A stretch of 10,681 nt of DNA, taken from assembly GCA_013044425.1 (NCBI GenBank), contig JABEUK010000109.1:1-10681 (forward strand), read 5' to 3'. A model generated the notes under the pieces. That model ran no database searches. It worked only from the letters and a program-made list of their open reading frames with translations, and was not told the DNA's origin. Positions 1 to 5,843 of the stretch are shown here, piece by piece. Positions within the stretch are counted from its first letter, which is position 1. Each line of letters starts with the position of its first letter. The DNA comes from Thermoplasmata archaeon (GTDB taxonomy: Archaea; Thermoplasmatota; Thermoplasmata; Lutacidiplasmatales; UBA184). Both the position numbers and the translations under genes were made by a program.

Positions 1-621
1 CCCGGTGGACCGTGGACGATCATGGCGGGGGTGGGGATCGCCCTTACCTCCAACGTAACGGAGTCGGCGGCCAACATCTCGAGCCAGTTCGCCAGCTCGG
101 GATGCCTCTTCGCCTGGCAGGGGGCTCCTCCAACCGCGATCACGTTCGCGGCGACGCCGCGCTATGTAGCTCCCGGGAGCGCAGGGGCCTGGGCCTTCAT
201 CTCCACCCATGCGATTCTCACCGCGCTCGTGACCCTAGTCGTCAACTCGAGCGCGACCAACCTGTTCACAATCTCCGGATACTACGCGTCGAACTTTGTC
301 GTCCTGAGTTCGCTCTCGGGAAACGTCGTCGATTCGACGAGCGCGGCGGTCTCGGCCAACGTGGCCGGAGGTACGGCGTTCCTCAGCGCCCACCCCGGCG
401 CCGAGCGCGTGTACGCGGTTGCCGCCGTCGGGCCGCTCACCTTCTGGGTCGTGACGTACTCTACTTGCCCCCTGACCTCGAACACCGCTACCGTCGGCCT
501 GCAGTTCAACGTGACCGAGTACGCCTCCACGGGAACCCCGGTCATGCCCGGCAGCACCGGGACGGTCACCTGCTCGTCCGGGCCGACCCCATGGGCCATT
601 CTCCGGCGGCAAGCTATTTAA
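1..621 (+). CDS. C-terminal part of a probable exported Ser/Thr/Val-rich protein, function unknown
   Basis: I do not recognise the family. The frame is open from the first base (codons ccc ggt gga...), so the gene probably begins upstream and 206 residues are visible; an in-frame ATG at 22 is a possible but unconvincing start because it is not followed by a positively charged signal peptide. The protein is rich in Ser, Thr, Ala, Val and Gly, is poor in Lys and Arg, and has several N-glycosylation sequons (NVT, NIS, NSS, NVT) and only two cysteines. This composition resembles extracellular beta-rich archaeal surface proteins or pilin-like proteins. Its last hydrophobic stretch is not a clear C-terminal anchor. 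The stop codon at 619-621 lies inside the TATA-like box of the next gene, so the gene ends just where the ribosomal operon promoter begins. The surface location is inferred from composition only. Confidence 0.6.
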   Translation, partial: PGGPWTIMAGVGIALTSNVTESAANISSQFASSGCLFAWQGAPPTAITFAATPRYVAPGSAGAWAFISTHAILTALVTLVVNSSATNLFTISGYYASNFVVLSSLSGNVVDSTSAAVSANVAGGTAFLSAHPGAERVYAVAAVGPLTFWVVTYSTCPLTSNTATVGLQFNVTEYASTGTPVMPGSTGTVTCSSGPTPWAILRRQAI

Positions 622-623
622 AG
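608..623 (+). promoter_or_regulatory. Archaeal TATA-like promoter of the rps6e operon
   Basis: TATTTAAA at 615-622 is the most A/T-rich octamer in its surroundings and fits an archaeal box A. It lies about 40 bases before the S6e ATG at 659, which predicts transcription from about 645 and a leader of roughly 14 bases. No strong Shine-Dalgarno sequence precedes the start codon. The box overlaps the stop codon of the upstream gene. Confidence 0.6.
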
Positions 624-658
624 CACCTCCAATTGGCGCGCGCACTTCACGGTCGTTC

Positions 659-1051
659 ATGGTCGAATACAAGGTTGTCGTCTCTGAGGGAAGCACATCG
701 TACGCCCGTACGGTGGCCGACCCCCAATCCGCCGGTTTCCTGGGAAAGCGTATCGGGGAGACGGTCGGAGGGGAGCTCGTCGGGGCCCCGGGATACGCCT
801 TCCGGCTCACCGGAGGGACAGATCGCAGTGGCTTCGCACTTCGCTCGGATGTTCCCGGAGGCCGACAGTTGCGCCTGTACGTCGGTAACGGATTTGGCTT
901 CGAAGCGCCGCGGCACGGGATGCACCGCCGGCGCACGTTCCGCGGGAACACAATCAGCGAGGAGACGGTCCAGGTCAACCTCGTGGTCGAGCAGAAGGGG
1001 CCGAAGCCGCTCTCGGAGCTATTCGTTCCGGTGGCGGCCCCGACGTCATGA
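659..1051 (+). CDS. rps6e: 30S ribosomal protein S6e
   Basis: This is a small-subunit ribosomal protein shared by archaea and eukaryotes. The 130-residue length matches archaeal S6e, which lacks the long phosphorylated C-terminal tail of eukaryotic S6. Recognisable family signatures are the GKRIGETVGGEL region (29-40), PGYAFRLTGGTDRSGF (44-59), the SDVPGG segment (63-68) and the basic HRRRTFRGNTISEE stretch (89-102), followed by the VQVNL strand. The ATG at 659 is chosen because it gives the usual N-terminal strand and sits downstream of a clear TATA-like box. The stop overlaps the start of aIF2 gamma as ATGA, so the two are very probably cotranscribed and translationally coupled; an S6e-aIF2 gamma pair is a common archaeal gene order. 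Confidence 0.97.
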   Translation: MVEYKVVVSEGSTSYARTVADPQSAGFLGKRIGETVGGELVGAPGYAFRLTGGTDRSGFALRSDVPGGRQLRLYVGNGFGFEAPRHGMHRRRTFRGNTISEETVQVNLVVEQKGPKPLSELFVPVAAPTS

Positions 1052-2283
1052 AGGTACCTCGACAACCCGAAGTCAACATCGGTCTGGTCGGCCACGTTGA
1101 CCACGGGAAGACCACTCTGACCCAGACGCTCACGGGAGAGTGGACCGATCGCCACTCCGAGGAGCTCAAGCGCGGGATTTCCATCAAGCTCGGCTACGCG
1201 GACGCCGCATTCTATCGATGCCCGAACTGCGCCCCGCCCGCGGGGTTCTCCGTAACCCCCGTCTGCACGACGTGCGGCGGGGAGGCGAGGTTCCTGCGGG
1301 CGGTATCCTTCGTGGACGCCCCGGGACATGAGACCCTGATGGCGACGATGCTCTCCGGGGCCGCGCTGATGGATGGGGCGCTCCTCCTCGTCGCGGCGAA
1401 CGAGTCGGTCCCTCAGCCCCAGACGCGCGAGCATCTCTATGCCCTCGACATCATCGGCGTGCACAAGGTGGTCGTGGTCCAGAACAAGATCGATCTACTC
1501 TCCTCGGAGAAAGCCCTCGAGAACTACCAGCAGATCCGCCAGTTCCTGCAGGGAACCCCCCTCGCTTCCGCGCCCGTGGTTCCGATCAGCGCGAACCACA
1601 AGGTCAACATCGACGCCCTGATCGCCACCATCGAAGAGACGATCCCGACCCCTCCCCGCGATCTCTCCAAGCCTCCGTTGATGTACGTGGCCCGCTCCTT
1701 CGACGTGAACCGGCCCGGCACCCTCCCCAAGGACCTCCGCGGCGGGATCTTGGGGGGATCGCTCGTGCAGGGGCACCTGAAGGTCGGAGAGGATATCGAG
1801 ATCCGCCCGGGGTTCTCGAGCTCGCCGGGGATCTCGACCGAATCGCTCCACACCCGGATCACTTCCCTCATCTCCGGTGGGCAGGAGTGGGACGAGCTGC
1901 GCCCCGGAGGACTCGCCGCGATTGGGACGACCCTCGACCCCTCGCTGACCAAGGGGGACGGACTTACCGGCCGCCTGGTGGGCGCGGCGGGCACCTTGCC
2001 TCCCGTCAGCCAGAAGATCCGCCTGAAGGCAACCTTGCTCGACCGGGTACTTGGCACGGAACGGGAGACGAAGGTCGAGAAGATCCGAACCAACGAGACC
2101 CTTGCGGTGACCGTCGGCACCACCATCGCCCCGGGGAAGGTCACGAGCGCCCGCGGGGATGAGGTCGAGCTGAGCCTCGGTCGGGCCGTCACGGTCTTCC
2201 CGCAGAGCCGCGTCGCCATCTCGCGGCGGATCAGTGCCTGGCGCCTCATCGGCTACGGGATCGTAGAGGGACCCGCGAAATGA
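1048..2283 (+). CDS. eif2g: Translation initiation factor aIF2 subunit gamma
   Basis: This is the GTP-binding core of archaeal initiation factor 2, which delivers Met-tRNAi to the small ribosomal subunit. The 411-residue length is normal. The GTPase motifs are all present: G1 GHVDHGKT (15-22), a switch I region with ELKRGISIKLGYADA (39-53), the zinc knuckle typical of the gamma subunit (C58, C61, C73, C76), G3 VDAPGHE (89-95), G4 NKID (146-149) and G5 SAN (181-183). From about residue 208 onward come the two beta-barrel domains, including RPGTLPKDLRGGILGGSL, a strongly conserved domain II stretch. The zinc knuckle and the ISIKLGYADA segment separate it from EF-Tu/aEF1A and from SelB. It overlaps S6e by four bases upstream and the Trm112-like gene by four bases downstream. 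Confidence 0.97.
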   Translation: MKVPRQPEVNIGLVGHVDHGKTTLTQTLTGEWTDRHSEELKRGISIKLGYADAAFYRCPNCAPPAGFSVTPVCTTCGGEARFLRAVSFVDAPGHETLMATMLSGAALMDGALLLVAANESVPQPQTREHLYALDIIGVHKVVVVQNKIDLLSSEKALENYQQIRQFLQGTPLASAPVVPISANHKVNIDALIATIEETIPTPPRDLSKPPLMYVARSFDVNRPGTLPKDLRGGILGGSLVQGHLKVGEDIEIRPGFSSSPGISTESLHTRITSLISGGQEWDELRPGGLAAIGTTLDPSLTKGDGLTGRLVGAAGTLPPVSQKIRLKATLLDRVLGTERETKVEKIRTNETLAVTVGTTIAPGKVTSARGDEVELSLGRAVTVFPQSRVAISRRISAWRLIGYGIVEGPAK

Positions 2284-2462
2284 AGGCGGACCTGATGCAG
2301 ATCCTCTGCTGTCCCGTGTGTCGGGGCGAGCTGCACTTGACCTCTCGTCGGACCGAGGGGGTCGAGATCGTCGACGGCACGCTCACCTGCCCGAAGTGCC
2401 ACATTGATTACCCCATCGAGGACGGCATCCCCGACCTTTTGCCTCCCGAAGACCGGGAGTGA
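2280..2462 (+). CDS. Trm112-like zinc protein, probable methyltransferase activator
   Basis: This 60-residue protein belongs to the Trm112/UPF0434 family. It has two zinc-ribbon half-sites, CPVC (11-14) and CPKC (37-40), and the family hallmark YPIEDGIPDLLP (44-55). In eukaryotes and in studied archaea, Trm112 binds and stabilises several SAM-dependent methyltransferases acting on tRNA, rRNA and the class I release factor; that role is inferred here from the family. The ATG at 2280 overlaps the aIF2 gamma stop as ATGA, so it is almost certainly the last gene of the rps6e operon. Its place among translation genes agrees with a role in modifying the translation machinery. Bacterial UPF0434 (YcaR-like) proteins share the fold, so the precise partner set cannot be read from sequence. 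Confidence 0.9.
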   Translation: MKADLMQILCCPVCRGELHLTSRRTEGVEIVDGTLTCPKCHIDYPIEDGIPDLLPPEDRE

Positions 2463-2598
2463 ACACGCCCTCCTCGGACCCCGCCGACCGGTGCGCGGGA
2501 TCCGTCTCGGCATCGGTCGAGAAGCGCCCCCCCGTCACCTCGGACGCGGGGTTCCGCTCGAAACGAAGGGTTATGGGCGGCTAGACCGAGCCACTGCG
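2463..2598. other. 136-base spacer between the translation operon and the signal peptidase gene
   Basis: No convincing gene is present here. An open frame from 2404 continues into the signal peptidase gene, but its upstream part reads through the Trm112-like gene in another frame and looks like no protein. The stretch contains a weak inverted pair (CGACC / GGTCG, arms around 2487 and 2515) too short to call a terminator, and a TATA-like box near its end. It has no T-run of the kind that marks archaeal termination. Confidence 0.5.
2570..2577 (+). promoter_or_regulatory. Putative TATA-like box of the signal peptidase gene (leaderless geometry)
   Basis: GTTATGGG is the only A/T-rich patch just before this gene. 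The A of TTAT at 2573 is 26 bases before the A of the ATG at 2599, so transcription would start at or within a base or two of the start codon. That would give a leaderless mRNA, and it supports 2599 as the start. The same spacing recurs before the aspartate oxidase and acyl-CoA dehydrogenase genes. Confidence 0.45.
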
Positions 2599-3912
2599 AT
2601 GGCCCGGACCCCCGCCTCGTCCGACCTGGACGAGGACGACCTGACAGTCGACGATGAGGAGGAGGAGGAGCCGAAGCGATCGCCCCGGCATCCGAAGTAC
2701 TCCCGTCCGACCAACGTCCGTCGGACGAGGGCACGGCCCCTTCGGAGGTGGAAGGCGTCCGGGACGCCGGCCGGGCCTCCGATCGATCGGGAAGCGGAGG
2801 GGTACTATCGCACGGGCCGGCGGGGCAAGCCGTCTCCGCCATGGCGGGCCCGGGATTCGCTGTACTTCGCGCCCCTGGTCGCTCTCGCCATCATCATCAT
2901 TCTCCTCGTCGGCGTGTACGGCTACGCCCAGAACTGGCCGCCGGTATATGTCGTTGAATCGAGCAGCATGCAGCATGGAGGATCCGATCATGTCGGGCTG
3001 ATCAACGCGGGCGATCTCGTGCTCGCCCAGAAGACCCCCGTCTCCCAGATCGTCACCTACATGGTCGGAATGGGGCGGGGATACTCGACGTACGGCGAAT
3101 TCGGGGATGTCATCCTGTACTCTCCCAACGGTCAAGGCGGCACCCCCATCATCCATCGTCCGCTCGTCTATCTCGATTGGAACGCGACGAGCGCGAGGTT
3201 CTCCATCCCGGAGCTCCAGGGGCTCGCCTGCGGCTCGAGTCCTAACGCGAGCTGGTCCACCTCCGGGACGGGGGGGGGCTGCGCTTGGAACGATCTGCCG
3301 ATCGGTACCGTGCTCAATCTCTACCGGGTCGGGTGGCAGTCCGCCACCGTTAGCGTGGCCCTCGGCTCTGCAACCTCCGGGGCCCACTCCGGCTTCCTGA
3401 CGATGGGGGACAACAACGTCGACTGCTCCACCTCCCCGTGCCGGGGAGAGCCCGACCAAGGCCCGGCCGCGATCAGCCAGATCGTCGAGCCCGGCTGGGT
3501 GATCGGCGTCGCGCGCGGGATGCTTCCCTGGGTCGGGTCCGTGAAGTTGCTGATCGATGGGAACGCGGGATCGGTCCCGGCCCAATCCTGGCAGTTCCTG
3601 GGGATCACGATCTCCGTGCTCGTCGGGGCCGCTTTCGCGCTCCACTACGCCGGTCGCTATGTCCGCCCGATGGACCCGCGACGCGCGGTCGAACAGGAGG
3701 CCCGGGAGGAGGCGGCAGAGGAAGAGGAGTCCGAGGATCGGGGGAAGCACTTCTGGAGCCGACTGTCGTTCCGACATCCGAGCGAGGACGACGAGGAGGA
3801 CATCGACCGGCCCGCTCCCCGACGCAAGCTCCGGGGAGGGGGACGGCCGAAGCCGACCGTCCGGCGCGCGTCAAGGACACACCCGGCCAAGCACAAGGGC
3901 GACCGATTGTAG
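2599..3912 (+). CDS. Signal peptidase I, archaeal/Sec11 type, with long charged termini
   Basis: This membrane serine protease (family S26B) removes signal peptides from exported preproteins. The predicted 437-residue protein has a transmembrane helix at about 92-109, then the active-site ESSSMQHG (120-127) with Ser123 as nucleophile, the LINAGDLVLAQ strand (134-144), His186 in IIHRPL, and Asp271 in MGDNN. Ser plus His plus Asp is the archaeal/ER arrangement; bacterial enzymes use Ser-Lys. A second transmembrane helix lies at about 332-349. Unusual parts are an 85-residue cytosolic N-terminus with an acidic run (10-24) followed by a basic region, and an 85-residue C-terminal tail mixing Glu/Asp and Arg/Lys runs. 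The core also has an insertion (about 195-230) with two Cys. The start at 2599 is preferred over the upstream ATG at 2404, which would overlap the Trm112-like gene. Confidence 0.9.
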   Translation: MARTPASSDLDEDDLTVDDEEEEEPKRSPRHPKYSRPTNVRRTRARPLRRWKASGTPAGPPIDREAEGYYRTGRRGKPSPPWRARDSLYFAPLVALAIIIILLVGVYGYAQNWPPVYVVESSSMQHGGSDHVGLINAGDLVLAQKTPVSQIVTYMVGMGRGYSTYGEFGDVILYSPNGQGGTPIIHRPLVYLDWNATSARFSIPELQGLACGSSPNASWSTSGTGGGCAWNDLPIGTVLNLYRVGWQSATVSVALGSATSGAHSGFLTMGDNNVDCSTSPCRGEPDQGPAAISQIVEPGWVIGVARGMLPWVGSVKLLIDGNAGSVPAQSWQFLGITISVLVGAAFALHYAGRYVRPMDPRRAVEQEAREEAAEEEESEDRGKHFWSRLSFRHPSEDDEEDIDRPAPRRKLRGGGRPKPTVRRASRTHPAKHKGDRL

Positions 3913-3933
3913 CGCCCGGGGCCGAGCGGCTCT

Positions 3934-3949
3934 CGCCAAACCCTTTTGT
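3934..3949 (+). promoter_or_regulatory. Putative promoter of the PRPP synthetase gene
   Basis: CGCCAAACCCTTTTGT contains a CCAAA patch, suitable for a TFB recognition element, followed by CCTTTTG as a weak TATA-like box. The box centre is about 40 bases before the ATG at 3986, the same spacing as in the rps6e promoter, which leaves a short leader containing GAGGGA and GGGG stretches that could pair with 16S rRNA. No A/T-rich alternative exists in the 73-base gap. Confidence 0.35.
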
Positions 3950-3985
3950 CCCGGTCCCCGTCTCCGCCAGAGGGAACGAGTGGGG

Positions 3986-4864
3986 ATGCACGTCATCGGA
4001 GGCACCGCATCGACCGATCTCGCCGAGAAGATCTCGCGTGAACTTGGCAACGCGCCGTTTGCGGTACCGTTCACCAAGAGGTTCCCGGACGGCGAACTCT
4101 ACCTGCGGGTCGGTGGCCGGTTCGACGGCGAGGACGTGGTCATCGTGCAGTCCACACGGAGCGATCAGGACCTGCTCGAACTCCTTCTTCTCCAGGATGC
4201 CGTCCGGGAGGGTGGGGCGCTCCGTACGTTCATCGTGATCCCCTACTTCGGGTACGCCCGGCAGGATCGGCGGTTCTTCCCGGGGGAGCCCGTCAGCGCT
4301 CGCGCGCTCGCCCGGCATGTCGAACTCGACGCCGACGCGCTGGTGATGGTCGATCTCCACTCCCCCCAGACGCTCTCGCACTTCTCCAAACCCGTCTACG
4401 AAGCGAGCGGCATCCCAGCGATCGCACGCCTGTTGCGCGAACGGCCCGTCGATTACCTCGTCTCTCCGGACAAGGGCGGAATCGAGCGCGTCCGCCGCCT
4501 CGGGGAGATCCTCCAACTGCCGTGGTTCGCTCTGGAGAAGAAGCGGATCGACAGCGAGCACGTCGAGCTGAGGCTACCGGCTCAGGCCCCCGCCGAGCTC
4601 GCGGGCAAGCACATCGCCATCCTCGACGACGTGATCTCGACGGGCGGTACGATCGTCGAAGCTGCCAAGCTCCTCCACCGGAACGACGTCGGGGCCATCA
4701 CCGCGGCCTGCACCCACGGGCTGTTCCTCCGCGATGCCTTCGAACGCATCAAGGCCGTCACGAACGAGATCTACGCCACCGACACCCTTCAGAACGGTGC
4801 GGAGAAGGTCTCGGTGGCTCCGGACGTCGCCCAGCTCCTCGTCCGCAACATCGGCGCGACCTGA
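3986..4864 (+). CDS. prs: Ribose-phosphate pyrophosphokinase (PRPP synthetase)
   Basis: This cytoplasmic enzyme makes 5-phosphoribosyl 1-pyrophosphate from ribose 5-phosphate and ATP, for nucleotide, histidine and NAD synthesis. The 292 residues match the short archaeal class. Visible motifs are the N-terminal IGG strand, FPDGE (33-37), DVVIVQST (50-57), the ATP-binding PYFGYARQDRRF (86-97), DLHS (123-126), SPDKGGIER (160-168), the KKR catalytic segment (185-187) and the PRPP-binding loop ILDDVISTGGT (212-222) with its two Asp. The ATG at 3986 gives the expected short N-terminus MHVIGG; a GTG at 3980 in the same frame would add only two residues. The following acetyltransferase begins 19 bases after the stop and is probably cotranscribed. 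Confidence 0.95.
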   Translation: MHVIGGTASTDLAEKISRELGNAPFAVPFTKRFPDGELYLRVGGRFDGEDVVIVQSTRSDQDLLELLLLQDAVREGGALRTFIVIPYFGYARQDRRFFPGEPVSARALARHVELDADALVMVDLHSPQTLSHFSKPVYEASGIPAIARLLRERPVDYLVSPDKGGIERVRRLGEILQLPWFALEKKRIDSEHVELRLPAQAPAELAGKHIAILDDVISTGGTIVEAAKLLHRNDVGAITAACTHGLFLRDAFERIKAVTNEIYATDTLQNGAEKVSVAPDVAQLLVRNIGAT

Positions 4865-4883
4865 CCGGTCCGGGGGCGCGATC

Positions 4884-5843
4884 ATGGACGAGCCGCGGCC
4901 CGCCACCTCGGCGCGCGGCGACGATCTTATCGAGCTCACCCACGCACTGCGGCGGGAGCTCCGGAACCGAGGCGAATCCCCCACCGGCAACTGGGTCGAA
5001 GATCTCGCGGAAGATCTCCACACGGGCCGGATCCAGGGATGGTACTACGGCGAGGGCGGCGCGGCGCTCGGATTCCAGTCGATGCGCAGCCAGCTCGCAT
5101 TCGGACACGTCCACACCGAGGCGGGCCCGCTCGCGCTCGACCGAGCGGAACGCCTCGTCGATACCCTGCGCGAGCACATGCCTCCGAACGCGCACGCGAT
5201 CGACGTGGGCCTGACGGGCCTTTCGCCGGAGGAGGAGCGCGCCCTGTGGGATCGGCTCAGAGGCCGTCCCGGGGCGAACCTGATCGTGCGCTGCGCGATG
5301 GAGCGGGAGATCGCTCCCGAGGACGCCGCCGTCGAACCGCGGCCCCCCACCGGGCTGCGCACGGTCCCGGTCCGGGATGTCTCCCTGGAAGCGCTCGCCG
5401 ATCTGGACTGCCGGGCCTTCCGGCACACCCAGGATTCCGAGCTGTTCGGCACCGACCCCGCCGACTACCGCCGCGTCCTGCAGGAGCTCTTCGATAGCCG
5501 TCTCGGCCGATTTCTCGAGGAGGCGTCGGTCGCGGTGATCAATCAAGAAGGGACCGCGGTCTACGCGGCCCTCATCACCTCCGAGCAGTCTCCCCGGCAA
5601 GCCACCTACCTCGACCTCATGGTCGACCCGGAGCGCCAGCGCGCGGGTCTCGGTACCTTCCTGGTCCGATGGGGGTTCCGAGCCCTGCGCGCGCTCGGGT
5701 ACGGTTCCGTTCGGCTCTGGGTCACGGCCTCCAACGCCCCGGCGCGCGCCCTGTACGAGCGCACGGGCTTCCGACCGACGGCGACCGCCTCGATCTATCG
5801 CTGGAGCCGTCCGGATCCAGGCGGGCAACCGCACTCCGGCTGA
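4884..5843 (+). CDS. GNAT-family N-acetyltransferase with an extra, degenerate N-terminal domain
   Basis: The 319-residue protein ends in a standard GNAT acetyl-CoA-binding domain. Motif A is the strand YLDLMVDPE (242-250) followed by Q252-x-x-G255-x-G257, which cradles the CoA pyrophosphate, and motif B is ASNAPARALYERTGF (282-296), with Asn284 and Tyr291 in the usual positions. Residues 1 to about 145 show GNAT-like spacing (strand ALGFQSMR, helix LDRAERLVDTLREHM, strand AIDVGLTGLSPEEERALWDRL) but no CoA-binding loop, so they may be a non-catalytic GNAT copy. The substrate is unknown; amines, amino acids and protein N-termini are all possible. The ATG at 4884 follows a GGGGG run eight bases upstream. 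It lies 19 bases after prs and looks operonic with it. Its last 49 bases overlap the minus-strand nuclease gene tail to tail. Confidence 0.85.
   Translation: MDEPRPATSARGDDLIELTHALRRELRNRGESPTGNWVEDLAEDLHTGRIQGWYYGEGGAALGFQSMRSQLAFGHVHTEAGPLALDRAERLVDTLREHMPPNAHAIDVGLTGLSPEEERALWDRLRGRPGANLIVRCAMEREIAPEDAAVEPRPPTGLRTVPVRDVSLEALADLDCRAFRHTQDSELFGTDPADYRRVLQELFDSRLGRFLEEASVAVINQEGTAVYAALITSEQSPRQATYLDLMVDPERQRAGLGTFLVRWGFRALRALGYGSVRLWVTASNAPARALYERTGFRPTATASIYRWSRPDPGGQPHSG

Noticed and set aside
12..1100. 362-codon plus-strand open frame crossing the first gene and S6e
   Set aside because: It is Arg/Ser-rich without domain signatures and overlaps S6e in the wrong frame; the frame beginning at base 1 has the more plausible protein composition.
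235..1464. 409-codon minus-strand open frame across S6e and aIF2 gamma
   Set aside because: It is antisense to two certain genes, Arg/Gly-rich and without recognisable motifs; long antisense frames are expected at this GC content.
2404..2598. Upstream ATG at 2404 as the signal peptidase start
   Set aside because: It would overlap the Trm112-like gene and add 65 residues that look non-coding; the ATG at 2599 has a TATA-like box at the expected distance.
2640..2690. GAGGAGGAG and similar short purine repeats in the signal peptidase gene, considered as a microsatellite or regulatory repeat
   Set aside because: They are in frame and encode the acidic run of the N-terminal tail; the repetition is explained by the protein composition.
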